Shown here: piece after piece, positions 1-6,224 of the stretch
Layout of the letters: every line of letters starts with the position of its first letter
Numbering within the stretch: position 1 is the first letter of the stretch
Source: an uncultured Sediminibacterium sp.
GTDB taxonomy: Bacteria; Bacteroidota; Bacteroidia; Chitinophagales; Chitinophagaceae
Length of the DNA: 8,842 nucleotides
NCBI GenBank assembly: GCA_937907555.1
Contig: CALEST010000191.1
Coordinates: forward strand, 1-8,842
Direction: 5' to 3'
Position numbers and translations under genes: made by a program
The notes under the pieces: generated by a model
Seen by the model: the letters and a program-made list of their open reading frames with translations, nothing else
What the model was told of the DNA's origin: nothing
The model's database searches: none

Positions 1-267
1 GTGAAAATTAAAAATGGTTCTTCTGCCTGTTTTCATTAATGCCTTCCTGATTTTTTTAATGTTATTCCAGATAAACAAATGATGAGAAAAACGTTTTACA
101 GGGTAGGCTTTATTTTGAAATTGTTCGGCCGATCGTCTGCTTATCTCCCAAACGCTGGCTTTTAACCCAAGCTTAATCTGTTCTGTCACCAGCTGGTTTA
201 CAATATCAGCAATTGGGTTGTTTTTTGCCCTGGTATTTCGTATGAATACCACGTGTATTATTTCCAT
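1..267 (-). CDS. Glycosyltransferase family 4-like protein, N-terminal part (runs off the left edge)
   Basis: An open frame begins with ATG at 267-265 and stays open for 89 codons to the window edge. It starts MEIIHVVFIRNTRAKNNPIA, a hydrophobic first beta strand. A helix follows with the pattern NPIADIVNQLVTEQIKLGLKASVWEI (residues about 18-43), which resembles the '...GIANVVYNLAKEQAKLGHEVTVW' start of GT-B family 4 enzymes. The visible part ends in 'IFNFH', matching the strand that usually reads 'DIVHFHG'. Such enzymes move a sugar from a nucleotide donor to a growing polysaccharide or lipid carrier at the inner face of the membrane. Donor and acceptor cannot be told from this half. The gene reads leftward, divergent from the + strand genes that follow. 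The family call is by motif resemblance only. The N-terminal, acceptor-side domain looks normal, unlike the two glycosyltransferase pieces at 2351-3584. Confidence 0.75.
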   Translation of the reverse strand, partial: MEIIHVVFIRNTRAKNNPIADIVNQLVTEQIKLGLKASVWEISRRSAEQFQNKAYPVKRFSHHLFIWNNIKKIRKALMKTGRRTIFNFH

Positions 268-335
268 AAGAAAAACGGCATTTGATAATTCCAGAATGAA
301 AATACAGTATATTTATTTTAGATTTTTAATTACTT

Positions 336-545
336 ATGAGCTGGAAAGAACTGACTTCAAAATCTATATTTTTTGCTTACTTATTGTTGCTCTGGGGGCA
401 GTTTTTATATTGGATGGGGAGAATTTTTTCAGTACACAATATTAAGTGGTTCCTGCTAAAGCTCATTATTTACGCCTATCTTATTCTTTGGTTATACAAT
501 TACATTAAAACATGGTTGGGAACTCTTAAGCAGTTTGGCCATTAA
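336..545 (+). CDS. Possible small two-helix membrane protein, function unknown
   Basis: A 69-residue frame runs from ATG 336 to TAA 545. It has two hydrophobic stretches, about residues 11-28 (IFFAYLLLLWGQFLYWMG) and 37-57 (rich in W, L, I, Y and F), joined by a short basic loop. It ends in a mildly basic tail, KTWLGTLKQFGH. This suggests a helical hairpin in the inner membrane. It stops 10 bp before the ATG of the sensor gene at 556, on the same strand, so the two could be co-transcribed. I recognise no family. AT-rich DNA easily yields hydrophobic frames by chance, so this is tentative. In its favour are the lack of any competing frame here, the many Trp codons (six of 69), and the tight spacing to the next gene. 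An overlapping frame starting at 218 has a less protein-like sequence and was not called. Confidence 0.4.
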   Translation: MSWKELTSKSIFFAYLLLLWGQFLYWMGRIFSVHNIKWFLLKLIIYAYLILWLYNYIKTWLGTLKQFGH

Positions 546-555
546 ATAATAAAAA

Positions 556-1860
556 ATGCGCTATCCTTATTCAGTTGACAGAAAATTACTAGATCAGATA
601 AGTTCTCATGATTATTTTGTTTTCACCATCGATTTAGATTCCAATATTACATTCTGTAACGAAGCCTTTCAAAGAATTTATCAAATTGTGGGGGAGTCAG
701 TAGAAGGAGTTTCCATTGATTCTTTGTTGCATTCAAAAGATGTTATTACCATAAAGGATTCGGTACATCAGGCTATGCTAACAAAGTCGTTGGTGCCTTC
801 CATTATCCGGTTGTCTAATCCTTCTAATGCGGGTCTTTCCGGAGATATTCATTATGAAGTAAGTCCGGTTCATGACAGAAGATCTTATCCGATTGCATTT
901 TTATTGATAGGGAAAATGGTTGCAGCAGGCAGTAGTACTAAAGCAGCTACAATGACAAGTGGTCAGGGGGCCGGACTCAGTGGACAGAACCGTGAATGGT
1001 TCCGGGAAGTTGCCGACTGCATGCAGGAAATGGTCTGGATGAGTGATTATCAGCAACAGCTGGTCTTTGTAAACAAGGCCTGGCTTAAGTATAGAGGCAC
1101 AGTGATGGATCAGGAAATGGGTAATGGTTGGACGGAAGCAGTTTATGCGGAAGACCGCTTTCAGCTGGAGCAATCACTTACTTCGGCTTTTGCAGGCAGG
1201 AAGTCTTTTACGGCTCAGTTCAGAATTCGAAAATACGATGCCAGTTACCGATGGGTAGAAATGCAGGGGAGTCCAATGTTCAGTAACCTGGGTGATTTTA
1301 TAGGGTATACCGGTACTTTACAAGATATTACGCATATTAAAGAGTTACAACTTCAGCTTAACCGGCAAAAGGAAATGCTGGATATATCTAAAATTGAATT
1401 CACCAAGTTTACCAAAATTGCTCAGCGGATTAATGTGGTCATCATTTTATGCGATCCGGGTTACAGAATTACATGGGTAAACGACAGCTTTGTAAAGCTT
1501 ACCGGATTTCCTTTGCGCGAAGTAAATGGTAAGGATCCCCTGATGATTCTTTCAGGGCAGGATACCGATCCTGTTATAGCCGACAAATTGAAAAAAACAA
1601 TTGAACAAGGAAAGAGTCTCAGAACTGAGATTGTATTTTATGCCAAGAATGGAAATAAAATATGGCTCGATTTAAAACTGGAGACCTTATTTGATAAGGC
1701 AGGGAATGTGTTGGGTTATCTGACCATTCAGAATGATATTACCAAAAAGAAAATGACGGAAAAAGATGTGGAAGAACAGATGACACACCTCAAACAAATT
1801 TCCGATATCGCCTCCTTTGAACTGAGGCATGAATTTTCGAAAATTTTACAGATACTTTAG
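556..1860 (+). CDS. Multi-PAS sensor protein with HisKA-like helix, ended early by an amber codon
   Basis: It encodes 434 residues with three PAS domains: PAS1 at about 15-118, PAS2 at about 145-262 (PAS_3-like, with 'FRIRKYDASYRWVEMQG' and a PAC end 'YTGTLQDIT'), and PAS3 at about 287-398 (with 'WVNDSFVKLTGF' and ending 'TIQNDITKKK'). PAS3 has a LOV-like core (GKDPLMILSGQDTDP, 325-339) but lacks the flavin-binding cysteine. There is no signal peptide or membrane segment, so it should sense a cytoplasmic cue. After PAS3 comes a helix, 'SFELRHEFSKILQIL' (about 420-434), matching the first dimerisation helix of histidine kinases. The usual phosphoacceptor His is Phe421 and the usual Pro after 'HExRT' is Glu; a His remains at 425. 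The frame then meets TAG at 1858-1860 and continues open in the same frame to 2412 with the rest of the helix and a receiver domain. The gene is therefore one half of a split hybrid protein. The start is ATG 556 after an A/T-rich leader with no clear Shine-Dalgarno. Confidence 0.85.
   Translation: MRYPYSVDRKLLDQISSHDYFVFTIDLDSNITFCNEAFQRIYQIVGESVEGVSIDSLLHSKDVITIKDSVHQAMLTKSLVPSIIRLSNPSNAGLSGDIHYEVSPVHDRRSYPIAFLLIGKMVAAGSSTKAATMTSGQGAGLSGQNREWFREVADCMQEMVWMSDYQQQLVFVNKAWLKYRGTVMDQEMGNGWTEAVYAEDRFQLEQSLTSAFAGRKSFTAQFRIRKYDASYRWVEMQGSPMFSNLGDFIGYTGTLQDITHIKELQLQLNRQKEMLDISKIEFTKFTKIAQRINVVIILCDPGYRITWVNDSFVKLTGFPLREVNGKDPLMILSGQDTDPVIADKLKKTIEQGKSLRTEIVFYAKNGNKIWLDLKLETLFDKAGNVLGYLTIQNDITKKKMTEKDVEEQMTHLKQISDIASFELRHEFSKILQIL
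1858..1860 (+). other. In-frame TAG that splits the PAS/receiver gene
   Basis: The TAG sits in codon 435 of the frame opened at 556. The next 183 sense codons, up to TAA 2410-2412, are in the same frame and encode the continuation expected from the paralog at 7772. In the paralog the aligned codon is AAT (Asn), in 'SIVNLMD' against 'QIL-stop-TAKF' here. A single C-to-T change from CAG (Gln) would explain the stop. It may be a true nonsense mutation, a sequencing error, or less likely a read-through site. Confidence 0.9.
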
Positions 1861-1905
1861 ACTGCCAAATTTCAACAGAACAGCCTGGAAACGTATCAGC
1901 AGATA

Positions 1906-2412
1906 TTGGCAGATATTGAATTATCGGCCAATACAATGAATCATGCCATTCTTAAAATTTCTGATGAAGTGAGTTTTGCTTCTTCAAGTAATATTGCGCT
2001 GAACAAATTTTTGTTGAATCAGGCTATTGAAGAAATCATATTGATTGATGATGATCACATGATTAACAAACTGAATACCGTCATTATCCGAAATGTGATT
2101 CCCAACATGACGGTTACTGTTTTTGACAATATTGATGAAGCACTTGAATACCTAAAAAACAATCCAACACATAAAAGAAAAATATTCCTCGATTTGAACT
2201 TTATGGGAAGAAACGGATGGGATTTTCTGGAAGAGTATGAGCGCATGAATCAACCCTGGCCTGTAATTATTTTAACTTCTTCTATTGATCATAATGATTA
2301 TGAGAAATCAAAAAAATATTCCAATGTTACCCACTTTATTACGAAGCCACTTACGGTTCCGCAATTTGAAGAGTTGAGTGCTTTGGACGAAGCTTCTCCA
2401 GTTGGGAGTTAA
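1906..2412 (+). CDS. Receiver domain (C-terminal part of the split PAS/receiver protein)
   Basis: A CheY-like receiver lies downstream of the amber codon. The visible coding starts directly after the TAG (codon 1861, 'TAKFQQNSLETYQQ'). For a separate product the first possible starts are TTG 1906 and ATG 1936. Numbered from the ATG at 556, the acidic pocket is Asp498-Asp500 ('LIDDD'), the phosphoacceptor is Asp546 in 'IFLDLNF', and the conserved Lys is Lys597 in 'FITKPL'. 'IILTSS' supplies the Ser/Thr switch position, so all catalytic residues are present. The style 'GRNGWDFLEEYE...SSIDHNDYEKSKKY' closely follows the receiver in the paralog at 7772. No DNA-binding or enzymatic output follows. 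The first ~50 residues are the second half of the dimerisation helix pair, which argues that this was born as part of the upstream gene. Its 3' end overlaps the convergent glycosyltransferase gene by 62 bp. Confidence 0.8.
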   Translation: MADIELSANTMNHAILKISDEVSFASSSNIALNKFLLNQAIEEIILIDDDHMINKLNTVIIRNVIPNMTVTVFDNIDEALEYLKNNPTHKRKIFLDLNFMGRNGWDFLEEYERMNQPWPVIILTSSIDHNDYEKSKKYSNVTHFITKPLTVPQFEELSALDEASPVGS

Positions 2413-2977
2413 ATGTCTGTTTCATTAATGCACCATTGGCATATACTTTCATTGGATGTAATGATTGTAGAATAATAAGCAAATCAATCATTGTTTTAAA
2501 ATAGAAAGCGCCATTGCCGGTTAATTTTTTATTGTATTCCGAATCATAGGCAATTACCGGAAGTTGCATGTACATGGCTTCTAAAAGCGAATAAGTTTCA
2601 TCGGTTTGATGATAAGCGTCGATATATATAAAGCAATTGGTCCGCAGCATATTTAAGGTTCTGAGTTGTATTTGCGGATCAAGCATTTTAATCAGGTAAT
2701 TATTCTGGTACCTGTCGAGTAGTGTTTGACCATAGGCAGTTGCTTTCCAGTTGGCAACAGCCACTAAAGGATATTGATTCAATCTGATGAAACTTTCAAA
2801 AACGATATGTATATCGTTTTCTGGTTCAGCATCTGTCATCATTAATGCATACTTTCCATAAAGAAAGGGGAATAGTGTGTGGTCTTTTGTCTGAATGATT
2901 TCATGAGGGCATTGCTCGTTTAATGCTCTTTTATTCATTTGAAGAAAGGCATTTTCTATCTGCTTATCGGAGTCCAT
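2351..2977 (-). CDS. C-terminal half of a DUF1972-like glycosyltransferase
   Basis: It encodes 208 residues from ATG 2977, which lies 4 bp after the stop of the upstream glycosyltransferase fragment. A start 15 codons earlier (3022) would overlap that gene and adds nothing family-like. The visible domain resembles the donor-binding half of DUF1972-type GT4 enzymes. 'YALMMTDAEPENDIHIVFESF' compares with the usual 'YAF.v.RIEPENN.h.ileaF', 'LIKMLDPQIQLRTLNMLRTNCFIYID' with 'hLLDPIYD...LN.LRsNc..YIHG', and 'SLLEAMYMQLPVIAYDSEYNKKLTGNGAFYF' with 'SLlEAM.lgLPIiAfD..fNr.tTEnkA.YF'. The N-terminal Rossmann domain (about 170 residues, normally opening with a 'GTRGIP...GGFE' motif) is absent. The usual 'HGHSVGGTNPS' loop is 'DAYHQTDETYS', so active-site residues have changed. 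It is likely a non-catalytic remnant, though the frame is open. Its 3' end overlaps the + strand receiver gene. Confidence 0.65.
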   Translation of the reverse strand: MDSDKQIENAFLQMNKRALNEQCPHEIIQTKDHTLFPFLYGKYALMMTDAEPENDIHIVFESFIRLNQYPLVAVANWKATAYGQTLLDRYQNNYLIKMLDPQIQLRTLNMLRTNCFIYIDAYHQTDETYSLLEAMYMQLPVIAYDSEYNKKLTGNGAFYFKTMIDLLIILQSLHPMKVYANGALMKQTFNSQLEKLRPKHSTLQIAEP

Positions 2978-2981
2978 TCTA

Positions 2982-3584
2982 TTAAATTGTTTGTTCAAAA
3001 AGATTTTGATGCGCTGCCGCAATTTTATTCCAGTAAAACTGTTCGTTGACCATGCGGAGTGAATTTCTTCTTTTTACATTCCAGTTATTGTATTTGATAT
3101 CCTGAAGACATTTCAACATTAGTTTTGCCAGTTGTTTATAGTTGTTTTCTTCTAATACATAGCCTGCATTGTAGTTTTGAATATACTGGCTTATCTGAAA
3201 ATTACCCGTTACAATGGATGGAACAGCAACCGATGCTGCTTCTAAAACTGAGGAGGGAAAATATTCATTTCGAGAAGGTCTCAGAAAAAGATCAACCTGG
3301 TGCAGAAGGTCGAATTTTGCCCTCCCTATTGGAATAGGTTTTATTTTTACGAAATCTGATATCTGATACTCCACAATTAAACCGGAGAGTAATTCCTGAT
3401 CTTTTCCTTCTCCAATAAGCCAGAGGCTTCCATTTTCAAGGTATTTGTTCTTATAATCGGAAAATGCCTTTAGAATGATATCCAATCCAAAAGACTTGCA
3501 ATCGAATTCGCCCATAAAGGCAAATACGGGTACTTCGTTATTTTTATTTTTGAATTGCTGCGGTAGTTGAATAAAAGACTCCAT
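2982..3584 (-). CDS. C-terminal half of a family 4 glycosyltransferase, N-terminal domain missing
   Basis: It encodes 200 residues from ATG 3584 with only the second Rossmann domain of a GT-B family 4 enzyme. Typical marks are 'FAFMGEFDCKSFGLDIILKAF' (21-41), 'LWLIGEGKDQELL' (54-66), 'VDLFLRPSRNEYFPSSVLEAA' (97-117) with an EX7E pair Glu107/Glu115, and a C-terminal 'FYWNKIAAAHQNLFE'. Full enzymes are about 350-400 residues. Here the acceptor-side half is gone, and upstream of the ATG the frame meets TAA and TAG within eight codons. In family members such as PimA, the Arg and Lys that hold the donor diphosphate sit in the 'GR....KG' loop. Here those positions are Glu26 and Phe32, which speaks against normal catalysis. 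It is followed 4 bp later by a second half-glycosyltransferase and preceded by a hairpin and the kinase gene. Remnant of an exopolysaccharide or surface-glycan cluster is the likeliest reading. Confidence 0.7.
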   Translation of the reverse strand: MESFIQLPQQFKNKNNEVPVFAFMGEFDCKSFGLDIILKAFSDYKNKYLENGSLWLIGEGKDQELLSGLIVEYQISDFVKIKPIPIGRAKFDLLHQVDLFLRPSRNEYFPSSVLEAASVAVPSIVTGNFQISQYIQNYNAGYVLEENNYKQLAKLMLKCLQDIKYNNWNVKRRNSLRMVNEQFYWNKIAAAHQNLFEQTI

Positions 3585-3693
3585 ATAAGCTGATAATGAT
3601 TCAACTTACTATTTGCCAATACAATGCCAAAGCATATTCAGTTGTATATGTCTGATTATCAATTATTTAAGATTAATAGGCTTTTCCTGTTCT

Positions 3694-3713
3694 TCCCGAT
3701 TTGGGAATCGGGA
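3694..3713. terminator. Perfect 8-bp hairpin between the kinase gene and the glycosyltransferase fragments
   Basis: TCCCGATT (3694-3701) and AATCGGGA (3706-3713) are perfect inverted repeats around a 4-base loop, TGGG. The stem begins 1 bp beyond the stop codon of the kinase gene (3717-3715, - strand), where an operon terminator would be. The T-rich tail (TTTATTTT) follows on the + strand side, however, and on the - strand the stem is followed by AGAACAGG. Either it works as a 3'-end hairpin without a U-tract, or it mainly stops + strand readthrough into the kinase operon. CCCGA/TCGGG hairpins of this kind are common between genes in Bacteroidota. Confidence 0.6.
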
Positions 3714-3714
3714 T

Positions 3715-6219
3715 TTATTTTGAGACAGTAATATGCGGGTAATCAGCTTTTATCTGATCAATTACCAATTTCATGGCTTGAGAAACCCAATCAATTTTAT
3801 GTACAATATCATCGGGCGGTGGATTCTTTTGGGCAGCTTCCTCAATGTAACGAATGGCTTGAATGGCAGATTGAATTCCCATGCTGCGAATAGCAGATTT
3901 AATTCTGTGTGCTGTACGTTCCACTTTCTTCCAATCTTTCATTTTGGCTGTTTCCTGAAGTATGTAAATATCCTCTGGCATGGTTTGTAAAAAGAGCCCA
4001 ATCATTTTGTCTATAAAAGTCTGTTGATATTTACCCATTCCCATTAAGTGGGCTTCACTATATAATTTTTCGTTTGTAGGATTAATTAAATTTTCATTGT
4101 CGCTGCTGAAACAAAAATCATTTTTCTGCAGACATTGTAGTATAACCATTAAAAATTCTTCTTCCAGAAAGGGCTTGCTGATATAGCCATTCATACCTGC
4201 GCTCAGGTATTTTTGTTTGTCGCCTTCCAAAGCATTGGCGGTTATGGCAATAATCGGGATGGAACAATTGGGAGAATTCTTCATGCTTCTGATAATGGAT
4301 GTGGCCTGAATTCCGTCAATATAAGGCATAGAAATATCCATTAGTATCAAATCGAATGAAAAGCTTTTCACTTTTTCTATGGTCTCACGTCCATCAATAG
4401 CTTCCGTAACATAAACACCCTTTTCTTCCAGTATAGATCGGGCAATAAATTGATTCATTTCAACATCTTCAGCCAACAATACACGCAATCCTTTTAACTG
4501 ATTATGGTCTGCAATAGGATAGGCAGTTTTAGTTGACTCTGTATTGGTTTTAAATGGAAGCTGAATACTGAATATACTGCCGGAATCTATTTTACTCTCA
4601 ACACCTATTCTTCCCCCCATAAGACTAACCAGATTTTTAACAATGCTTAAACCCAGGCCAGTGCCTCCGTATTTTCTTGAAATGGCAGTATCCGCCTGTT
4701 GATAAGGCTGAAACAAAGAGTCAATTTTTACTTCCGGTATACCTATCCCGCTATCTTTTACTTCAATTCGGATCCATATATCTTCCGGTGTTTCCGTTAT
4801 AATCTGCAATTTTATGTCAACATTCCCTTTATCTGTAAATTTGATGGCATTGGCTAATAAATTCGTAACAATCTGACTTAATCGGTAGGGATCCCCAACT
4901 ACTTCTAAAGTTTGCCCTGATTCATCGTTAAAACTGAGCTGGATGTTTTTCTCCTTGGCCTTGTATTGAAAACTTTCAGTTAGCAATGCAATTTTTTCAT
5001 TCAGCACAAATTGAATTTTTTCAAGCTCAATTTTACCTGCTGATATTTTTTCGAAATTTAAAATGTCATTAACGATTACCAGTAAATTGTTTGCGGCATC
5101 TTTAATCATGCCTGTCATCTTTTGTTGTTTCTGATTCAGTTTTGTTTTAGCAAGTAACCCGGCAATTCCCAGAATTCCATTCATAGGTGTTCTGATTTCA
5201 TGGCTTACATTGGCCAGAAATAAATCTTTTGCTTTCGCTAATTCATCCGTTTTCTTTTTTGCCAGAATCAGTTCGTCTTCAATCTGAACTCTCTCTGTTA
5301 TATCTGTATGAATCCCAATGATCATTTCCAGCTCTCCTTGTTCGTCTAAAACAGGATGAAGATTCCTTAAAATATGGGTGGTATTTCCTTCAGTATCCGT
5401 TTTCTTCTCTTCAATGATGCCCCCTTTTTTCTGGTGTATAACCTGCTCAAATAGTTCTTGGTGATTGGCCACTCTGGTGTCCTTTGATTCAGGTAGAGTA
5501 GTGTCTACGCCTTTTTTTCCTATCAGCCATTCAATAATCCATTGTCTTAATTCAGGGTCTTTTATGGCGATTGGATTTAAAAACAAGTCGGCATATTCAG
5601 GGCTTAAAACGGCAATATCTGCCGGTAGATAACTAAGTATTTTTTCATAAATATTTTTTTGCTTCTCCAGTTTTTTTTCAAGAGTATACTTTAGGGTTGC
5701 ATCCGTATAATACCAGATATGACCCGTATATTCTCCCTGCTGAAAAAGCGGGATATAATCCCTTTCGATAATTATTCCATTTCTGAGTTCTAGAATATCG
5801 TTTCTTACTTGTATCCGGTTGCTTAATATTTCGTTCGTTCGTTGATGAAAATGAAATGGATTTGTAAAAATGGTTTCTTCAATCTGACGATTACTATATA
5901 AATCGGTTCCTATTAAACTATCAATAGGGGCTTTGATATTGAAAAACTGACAAAAAGATTCATTGATACTAATGACTAATCCTGATTCATTTTCAATTAG
6001 AATGCCGGTTTGTAAATGTTGATTGATCCTGTTAATTACTTCAGTACCCGTAAATGAAAATGTTGTTGTATCTGATTTGTTGAGTTTTCTCTGGAGTAAT
6101 AGCAGCTCGTTTTCCTTCTGCAATAATTTTTTTTCGGCAGCATACCTTGCTGCTCTTTCCATTTCTAGTTCTATGGAAAGAAGTTTTGAAGCTGAATTGG
6201 TACTTGTGTTCTCTGCCAT
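3715..6219 (-). CDS. Cytoplasmic hybrid histidine kinase (PAS-PAS-HisKA-HATPase-REC-HPt)
   Basis: It encodes 834 residues with no membrane segment. An N-terminal coiled-coil helix rich in E, K and L (about 12-48) is followed by PAS1 (about 58-185). PAS2 (about 195-320) has the 'PADIAVLSPEY...NPIAIKDPELRQWII' core and ends 'IIGIHTDITER'. HisKA follows with phosphoacceptor His340 in 'NVSHEIRTPMNGILG'. The HATPase_c domain has its N box 'QIVTNLLANAIKFTD', G1 'VKDSGIGIP' and G2 'GGTGLGLSI'. The receiver has acidic 'LLAEDVEMN', phosphoacceptor Asp628 in 'LILMDISMP' and Lys in 'YISKPF'. The C-terminal HPt domain has His771 in 'AHRIKSAIRSMG'. All stations for an internal His-Asp-His relay are intact. 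The last acceptor should be a separate receiver, most simply Asp57 of the NtrC-type regulator encoded 5 bp upstream in the same operon. ATG 6219 directly follows TAA and TTCCC. The cue is unknown; PAS domains and lack of membrane helices point to an internal signal. Confidence 0.95.
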   Translation of the reverse strand: MAENTSTNSASKLLSIELEMERAARYAAEKKLLQKENELLLLQRKLNKSDTTTFSFTGTEVINRINQHLQTGILIENESGLVISINESFCQFFNIKAPIDSLIGTDLYSNRQIEETIFTNPFHFHQRTNEILSNRIQVRNDILELRNGIIIERDYIPLFQQGEYTGHIWYYTDATLKYTLEKKLEKQKNIYEKILSYLPADIAVLSPEYADLFLNPIAIKDPELRQWIIEWLIGKKGVDTTLPESKDTRVANHQELFEQVIHQKKGGIIEEKKTDTEGNTTHILRNLHPVLDEQGELEMIIGIHTDITERVQIEDELILAKKKTDELAKAKDLFLANVSHEIRTPMNGILGIAGLLAKTKLNQKQQKMTGMIKDAANNLLVIVNDILNFEKISAGKIELEKIQFVLNEKIALLTESFQYKAKEKNIQLSFNDESGQTLEVVGDPYRLSQIVTNLLANAIKFTDKGNVDIKLQIITETPEDIWIRIEVKDSGIGIPEVKIDSLFQPYQQADTAISRKYGGTGLGLSIVKNLVSLMGGRIGVESKIDSGSIFSIQLPFKTNTESTKTAYPIADHNQLKGLRVLLAEDVEMNQFIARSILEEKGVYVTEAIDGRETIEKVKSFSFDLILMDISMPYIDGIQATSIIRSMKNSPNCSIPIIAITANALEGDKQKYLSAGMNGYISKPFLEEEFLMVILQCLQKNDFCFSSDNENLINPTNEKLYSEAHLMGMGKYQQTFIDKMIGLFLQTMPEDIYILQETAKMKDWKKVERTAHRIKSAIRSMGIQSAIQAIRYIEEAAQKNPPPDDIVHKIDWVSQAMKLVIDQIKADYPHITVSK

Positions 6220-6224
6220 GGGAA

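Larger units (their letters stand above)
556..2412 (+). pseudogene. Interrupted PAS-PAS-PAS / HisKA-like / REC gene (whole locus)
   Basis: Taken as one unit, 556-2412 would encode 618 residues with a single internal TAG. Both halves match the intact paralog at 7772 in order and spacing: the motif RHE[FY][AS]KI, then about 70 residues, then [LF]IDDD, the phosphoacceptor Asp, and TKPL. There is no frameshift and the receiver pocket is complete, so the interruption is recent, or the receiver is still expressed, or the stop is an error. Whether it is non-functional is an inference. Confidence 0.65.

Noticed and set aside
218..445. 75-codon + strand frame
   Set aside because: It overlaps the start of the left glycosyltransferase antisense and the better two-helix frame at 336-545; its sequence shows no family or domain pattern.
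901..1173. Antisense 90-codon frame inside the PAS gene
   Set aside because: Shadow of the clear PAS1/PAS2 coding sequence on the + strand.
1858..1860. Pyrrolysine or programmed amber read-through
   Set aside because: No supporting downstream element or known use in this group is visible; many other genes would need checking. Nonsense mutation or sequencing error is simpler.
3125..3337. + strand frame opposite the glycosyltransferase fragment
   Set aside because: Antisense to the recognisable EX7E region; no protein features of its own.
1..3584. The left-edge glycosyltransferase start and the C-terminal piece at 2982-3584 as two parts of one gene split by insertion of the PAS gene
   Set aside because: Both read on the - strand, so the N-terminal part would have to lie to the right of the C-terminal part. 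It lies to the left, and the left gene continues out of the window, so they are separate genes.
3733..3990. + strand frame opposite the HPt domain of the kinase
   Set aside because: Shadow of a well-supported domain with its conserved His771.
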